DNA of 7,715 bases from Candidatus Heimdallarchaeota archaeon (GTDB taxonomy: Archaea > Asgardarchaeota > Heimdallarchaeia > JABLTI01): the NCBI GenBank assembly GCA_019894765.1, contig JAGXNT010000064.1, positions 1-7,715 on the forward strand, read 5' to 3'. The notes under the pieces are model-generated. The model saw nothing but the letters and a program-made list of their open reading frames with translations. It ran no database searches and was not told the origin of the DNA. Position numbers and translations under genes: made by a program. Positions within the stretch are counted from its first letter, which is position 1; each line of letters starts with the position of its first letter. Below, piece after piece: positions 5,332-7,715 of the stretch.

Positions 5332-6891
5332 CTATTTCTTCTTCTTCTTTAATATAAAAGTAAAAACCAATAAGACCCATAACCAGATAATCGGAGCGTA
5401 AATTCTTGAGAGTGAAGCTATCTCAGTATAATATTTCAGTTGATAATAAGAGGGAACAATAGTTGTGTAGTGCTTCAAATCTCCAACAACTATAAGATAA
5501 TAATCACCAGTAAAAGTTGCACTGAAAATAAACGTTTTAGTTTCATCGATAGTCTCACTACCAATTAATACATTAAAGACCCCCAAATACGATTCAATTA
5601 TCAAGAAGAAATCCAGATTAATGGTTTCAATATTAAAATTCAGTGAGAAATAATATAGGACACCCTCTGTCAAAGGTATTTTGTAAATATCTATGTCCGC
5701 GTAATGCAACTCATGTTTTTGAGTAATTAGCAATGTGGGAGCGTCCTGGATGAAATCGTTTTCCTCTAAATGATCATCATAATACGTTATTGGCACAAAG
5801 AGATCGTTTTCATTAATTCCGATTAGATCATCCAGAGGATAGGAGTCATTATTCATGGTTCCCAGAAAATAGGGACCAACTCCTTCCCAATCCGACCAGT
5901 AATTTCCTTCTCCTATGGATTCATTGTACCAGAGGTTATCAGCTCCACCATTATCGTATCCCTGGAAAGAACCGCGTGTATTGTTGATAAAATTATTATG
6001 ATAAATGGTATTATTATAGGACTGAAAAGCAAGACGAATTCCAGCATCAGCACAGTGATAAATAGTATTGTTGATGAATAGATTCTCACTTGACTGATCA
6101 CACTCGATACCATCTCCGTAAAGATTATTATAAATAAAATTATTTTTAATAACATTGTTTGTAGAATCTTTTAGATAAATGGAATCTAAAAATCGCATAT
6201 TGACTATGGTATTCTCTTCTATCAAGCAATTGAAACTTTTCCAAACATGAATTCCTTGGTTAAAATTGTTGAGGGAATTATTTCTAATTATTGAATGATT
6301 ACTCCTCATTACAAAAATACCTCCGACAGTAATTCTCCCTAAAGATATTCCCCCATAAAAATTGTTATTGCTAATAAGAATATGAGTACAATCGTGGATA
6401 CCTATTCCTCCGTGATTAAGTCTGCCTGTATTGTTTTCTATTAGAGCATGGTGTGTTTCATGTATACTAATAGCAGCCGAGAAGTCATTCTGAAACTCAT
6501 TATATGCAACTGTGGCAGTATGATTTGCAACTCGGACGATCAGTATTCCATAATCCATATTATCGAAAGAGCAATCACGAATGAGGAAGTGTTTTGTTGT
6601 ATTATGAATCTCAATTCCGTTCAAGTACTCCACGGACATGAAATGCTTATTTTCTATAATGTAAGGATTACTTTGTAAGCCATTCCCTGGAAACCCATAG
6701 GAATCGAAATCACTGTCCTCATCAATATAGATTGGTGCGTCATAATCCTCCGTAACAATCAAAGGTATTTCATCACTCGGCGAACTGGTGACAAAGGCTT
6801 TTTTATCATTTCCAGTATTAATGGACAAAGAAAAACTTGTGCAAATTAAAATTAAAACGAGGAATCTTCCAAACAGATTCTTTCCAAGCAT
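5332..6891 (-). CDS. NosD-like right-handed beta-helix protein with PPC-like domain and C-terminal anchor
   Basis: The protein has 519 residues from ATG 6891, with GAGGG (6902-6898) 6 nt upstream. Order of parts: signal peptide (1-25, LVLILICTSFSLSI); a segment with GFPGNGLQSNPYIIEN (66-81), which commonly opens archaeal beta-helix proteins; a parallel beta-helix (about 83-305) of 22-25-residue turns with repeated I-x-N-N and G-I motifs; the capping motif NLWYNESIGEGNYWSDWEG (319-337), seen in NosD-type proteins; then a domain at about 373-488 resembling bacterial pre-peptidase C-terminal (PPC) domains (EENDF start, DIDIYKIPL, FTGDYYLIVVG); one membrane helix (498-514) and the tail KKKKK. It should therefore stand outside the cell, tethered by its C-terminus. 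Beta-helices of this type often bind or act on polysaccharides. I see no basis for the copper role of true NosD, since there is no nos cluster here. Confidence 0.88.
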   Translation of the reverse strand: MLGKNLFGRFLVLILICTSFSLSINTGNDKKAFVTSSPSDEIPLIVTEDYDAPIYIDEDSDFDSYGFPGNGLQSNPYIIENKHFMSVEYLNGIEIHNTTKHFLIRDCSFDNMDYGILIVRVANHTATVAYNEFQNDFSAAISIHETHHALIENNTGRLNHGGIGIHDCTHILISNNNFYGGISLGRITVGGIFVMRSNHSIIRNNSLNNFNQGIHVWKSFNCLIEENTIVNMRFLDSIYLKDSTNNVIKNNFIYNNLYGDGIECDQSSENLFINNTIYHCADAGIRLAFQSYNNTIYHNNFINNTRGSFQGYDNGGADNLWYNESIGEGNYWSDWEGVGPYFLGTMNNDSYPLDDLIGINENDLFVPITYYDDHLEENDFIQDAPTLLITQKHELHYADIDIYKIPLTEGVLYYFSLNFNIETINLDFFLIIESYLGVFNVLIGSETIDETKTFIFSATFTGDYYLIVVGDLKHYTTIVPSYYQLKYYTEIASLSRIYAPIIWLWVLLVFTFILKKKKK

Positions 6892-6897
6892 AACTAA

Positions 6898-6932
6898 CCC
6901 TCAAGTACTGTACTATCTTTCTTTATTTTAAC
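6898..6932 (-). promoter_or_regulatory. TATA box and SD of the beta-helix gene
   Basis: On the minus strand TTAAAATA (6931-6924) predicts a transcript start around 6901-6905. GAGGG (6902-6898) lies 6 nt before ATG 6891. The leader would be very short, with the SD at its 5' end. Confidence 0.45.
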
Positions 6933-6966
6933 ATTTGTAATTGAAATTCTTCCACTAATTTAGTTA

Positions 6967-7015
6967 CTTTTAAAGCGGAAAAGAGCTATAGTATATTGTA
7001 CTGGGGTGGGCTTAT
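6967..7015 (+). promoter_or_regulatory. Promoter and SD of the 7016 gene
   Basis: Two TATA-like boxes compete. CTTTTAAAG (6967-6975) would give a leader of about 20 nt that includes GGGGTGGG (7003-7010), an SD 5 nt before ATG 7016. TATAGTAT (6987-6994) would place the start at the ATG itself. The SD favours the first. Confidence 0.4.
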
Positions 7016-7504
7016 ATGACCGGAAACAAGTATTGTGACGTGTGTGGGACGGAGCAGGTGAGAAGATGGATTAGGAAGCAAGAGTCAGAACCTTCCATGA
7101 AGAAGAGACTCAGCCCTAAGAAAAGAACAGTAATTAGTTTACTGGTTGTATTTATTATCTTAGGTGTTTCAGTACCAGTCACTGTTAATCATCTTCTAAA
7201 ACCTCACTATGAGGGACATCTTATAGTTACCAGTGTTAATATTGTTCCGATTGACCAATCATCAGAGCAACTGGAAATCGTATTTGGATTAGAACAAAGT
7301 GCAGTTTTTGTGAAGCAATTAGAGCTCTTCTCTGTTGCAAGAGACAAGTATCATGGGAGCTTCCCAATATCGTTTGAGTTAGAAGCGAATGAGGTGCTAG
7401 TAGTATCATTTGTACTCGATAAAAACAATCCTCTGTTTTCTGAAGGGTTCAGCTTGAAGATTACTCATAAATACAAGGTTCAGTGGATTACTTATCTGTT
7501 CTAA
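7016..7504 (+). CDS. Small membrane protein with single zinc-knuckle half
   Basis: There are 162 residues. The N-terminus MTGNKYCDVCGTEQ carries one C-x-x-C-G knuckle as in zinc-ribbon proteins, but no second pair follows, so one chain offers only two ligands. A basic stretch (about 29-37) leads into one membrane helix (38-57), placing the knuckle in the cytoplasm and residues 60-162 outside. The outer part is predicted beta-rich (LIVTSVNIVPID, LEIVFGLEQS, FPISFELEANEVLVVSFVLD), as in a single beta-sandwich; it has no cysteine. I do not recognise the family. Short zinc-ribbon plus membrane-helix proteins are common in Asgard genomes and could sense or couple something across the membrane, but nothing here shows it. 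The gene is divergent from the beta-helix gene (124-nt gap) and has its own promoter. Confidence 0.72.
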   Translation: MTGNKYCDVCGTEQVRRWIRKQESEPSMKKRLSPKKRTVISLLVVFIILGVSVPVTVNHLLKPHYEGHLIVTSVNIVPIDQSSEQLEIVFGLEQSAVFVKQLELFSVARDKYHGSFPISFELEANEVLVVSFVLDKNNPLFSEGFSLKITHKYKVQWITYLF

Positions 7505-7537
7505 TTCTTTTTTCTATTCTTTCCGTGAAGAAAGAAT
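7505..7537 (+). terminator. T-tract and hairpin terminator
   Basis: A T-rich stretch (7505-7513) follows the stop directly. Then ATTCTTTC (7516-7523) can pair with GAAAGAAT (7530-7537), an 8-bp stem with a 6-nt loop. There is no T run after the hairpin, so the T tract is the more likely signal. Confidence 0.45.
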
Positions 7538-7549
7538 CTTAAGCATTAA

Positions 7550-7579
7550 TTTCTAAAGTATTTAGGGAAGAAGAAGAGA
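7550..7579 (+). promoter_or_regulatory. Weak TATA candidate before the last gene
   Basis: TTTCTAAA (7550-7557) is centred about 26 nt before ATG 7580, the distance expected for a leaderless start. A purine-rich stretch (7564-7579) includes AGGG, too far (12 nt) for a good SD. Confidence 0.3.
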
Positions 7580-7715
7580 ATGATGAAAGACTCGATTTCA
7601 CAAGTAACGAAATCTCTGAGTTTACCATTAGTATTCTTTCTACTTGTATCCTTCCCATTTTGTTTAGCTGAGGGGGAAAAACCCTTTTCTTTTTCTCAAG
7701 AAACTTCTCACTCAA
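7580..7715 (+). CDS. Exported protein, N-terminal fragment (3' partial)
   Basis: The frame is open from ATG 7580 to the window end (45 codons). The start MMKDSISQVTK is followed by a hydrophobic core SLPLVFFLLVSFPFCLA (about residues 14-30) and then a polar segment EGEKPFSFSQE, which is a clear signal peptide with a likely cut after CLA. ATG 7583 is an equally possible start, one residue shorter. No domain is visible yet. The single cysteine does not sit in a lipobox. By position and export signal it is probably another surface protein. Confidence 0.65.
   Translation, partial: MMKDSISQVTKSLSLPLVFFLLVSFPFCLAEGEKPFSFSQETSHS

Noticed and set aside
5332..6891. Naming the beta-helix gene nosD with a role in copper loading of nitrous-oxide reductase
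   Set aside because: The similarity is to the repeat fold only; no nosZ, nosF or nosY-like gene is nearby and the protein has a different C-terminal domain and anchor.
7580..7715. Lipoprotein signal in the last gene
   Set aside because: The residues before the cysteine (SFPF) do not fit a lipobox; an ordinary signal peptide with a cut after CLA is more likely.
1..7715. tRNA, rRNA, CRISPR or insertion-sequence features
   Set aside because: No cloverleaf, rRNA-like sequence, spaced direct repeats outside coding DNA, transposase frame or terminal inverted repeats were seen.

Overview
The window looks like a piece of an AT-rich archaeal genome, most likely an Asgard-type lineage (Lokiarchaeia/Heimdallarchaeia-like); this is an inference from gene content, not a marker-gene placement. 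The archaeal signs are TATA-box/purine-rich promoter arrangements about 26 nt upstream of starts (one leaderless), T-tract terminators, TTG starts backed by strong Shine-Dalgarno (SD) sites, secreted repeat proteins ending in one membrane helix plus a short lysine-rich tail, and small PRC-barrel-like proteins. No rRNA, tRNA, CRISPR array, transposase or integrase was seen.

Layout. (1) 1-1410 (+): the 3' part of a surface beta-propeller protein with seven SBBP-type blades, its 5' end outside the window. (2) 1601-2251 (+): a secreted, cysteine-containing, sequon-rich orphan with a C-terminal anchor. (3) 2321-3497 (+): an LVIVD-repeat beta-propeller with a C-terminal anchor. Its best ATG/SD is out of frame with the body by one base inside a run of 12 A, which is the sharpest anomaly here. 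(4) 3581-5257: four small cytoplasmic PRC-barrel-like genes in two paralogous pairs. Two lie in tandem on the minus strand (3918-4247, then 3581-3901). One is divergent on the plus strand (4455-4826). One is convergent to that (4877-5257). (5) 5332-6891 (-): a secreted NosD-like right-handed beta-helix protein with a PPC-like C-terminal domain and anchor. (6) 7016-7504 (+): a small one-helix membrane protein with half a zinc-ribbon knuckle. (7) 7580-7715 (+): the start of another exported protein, cut by the window end.

Taken together, two kinds of gene are interleaved: cell-surface proteins built from repeats (beta-propellers and a beta-helix, probably binding glycans or proteins) and a cluster of soluble PRC-barrel proteins that expanded by duplication. 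Nothing in the sequence proves that the two groups act together. Each secreted gene seems to have its own promoter or spacing, whereas the two minus-strand PRC genes are clearly one operon (16-nt gap, SD overlapping the upstream stop codon). No stretch longer than 300 bases lacks a gene; the largest gap is the 207-nt divergent promoter region at 4248-4454.
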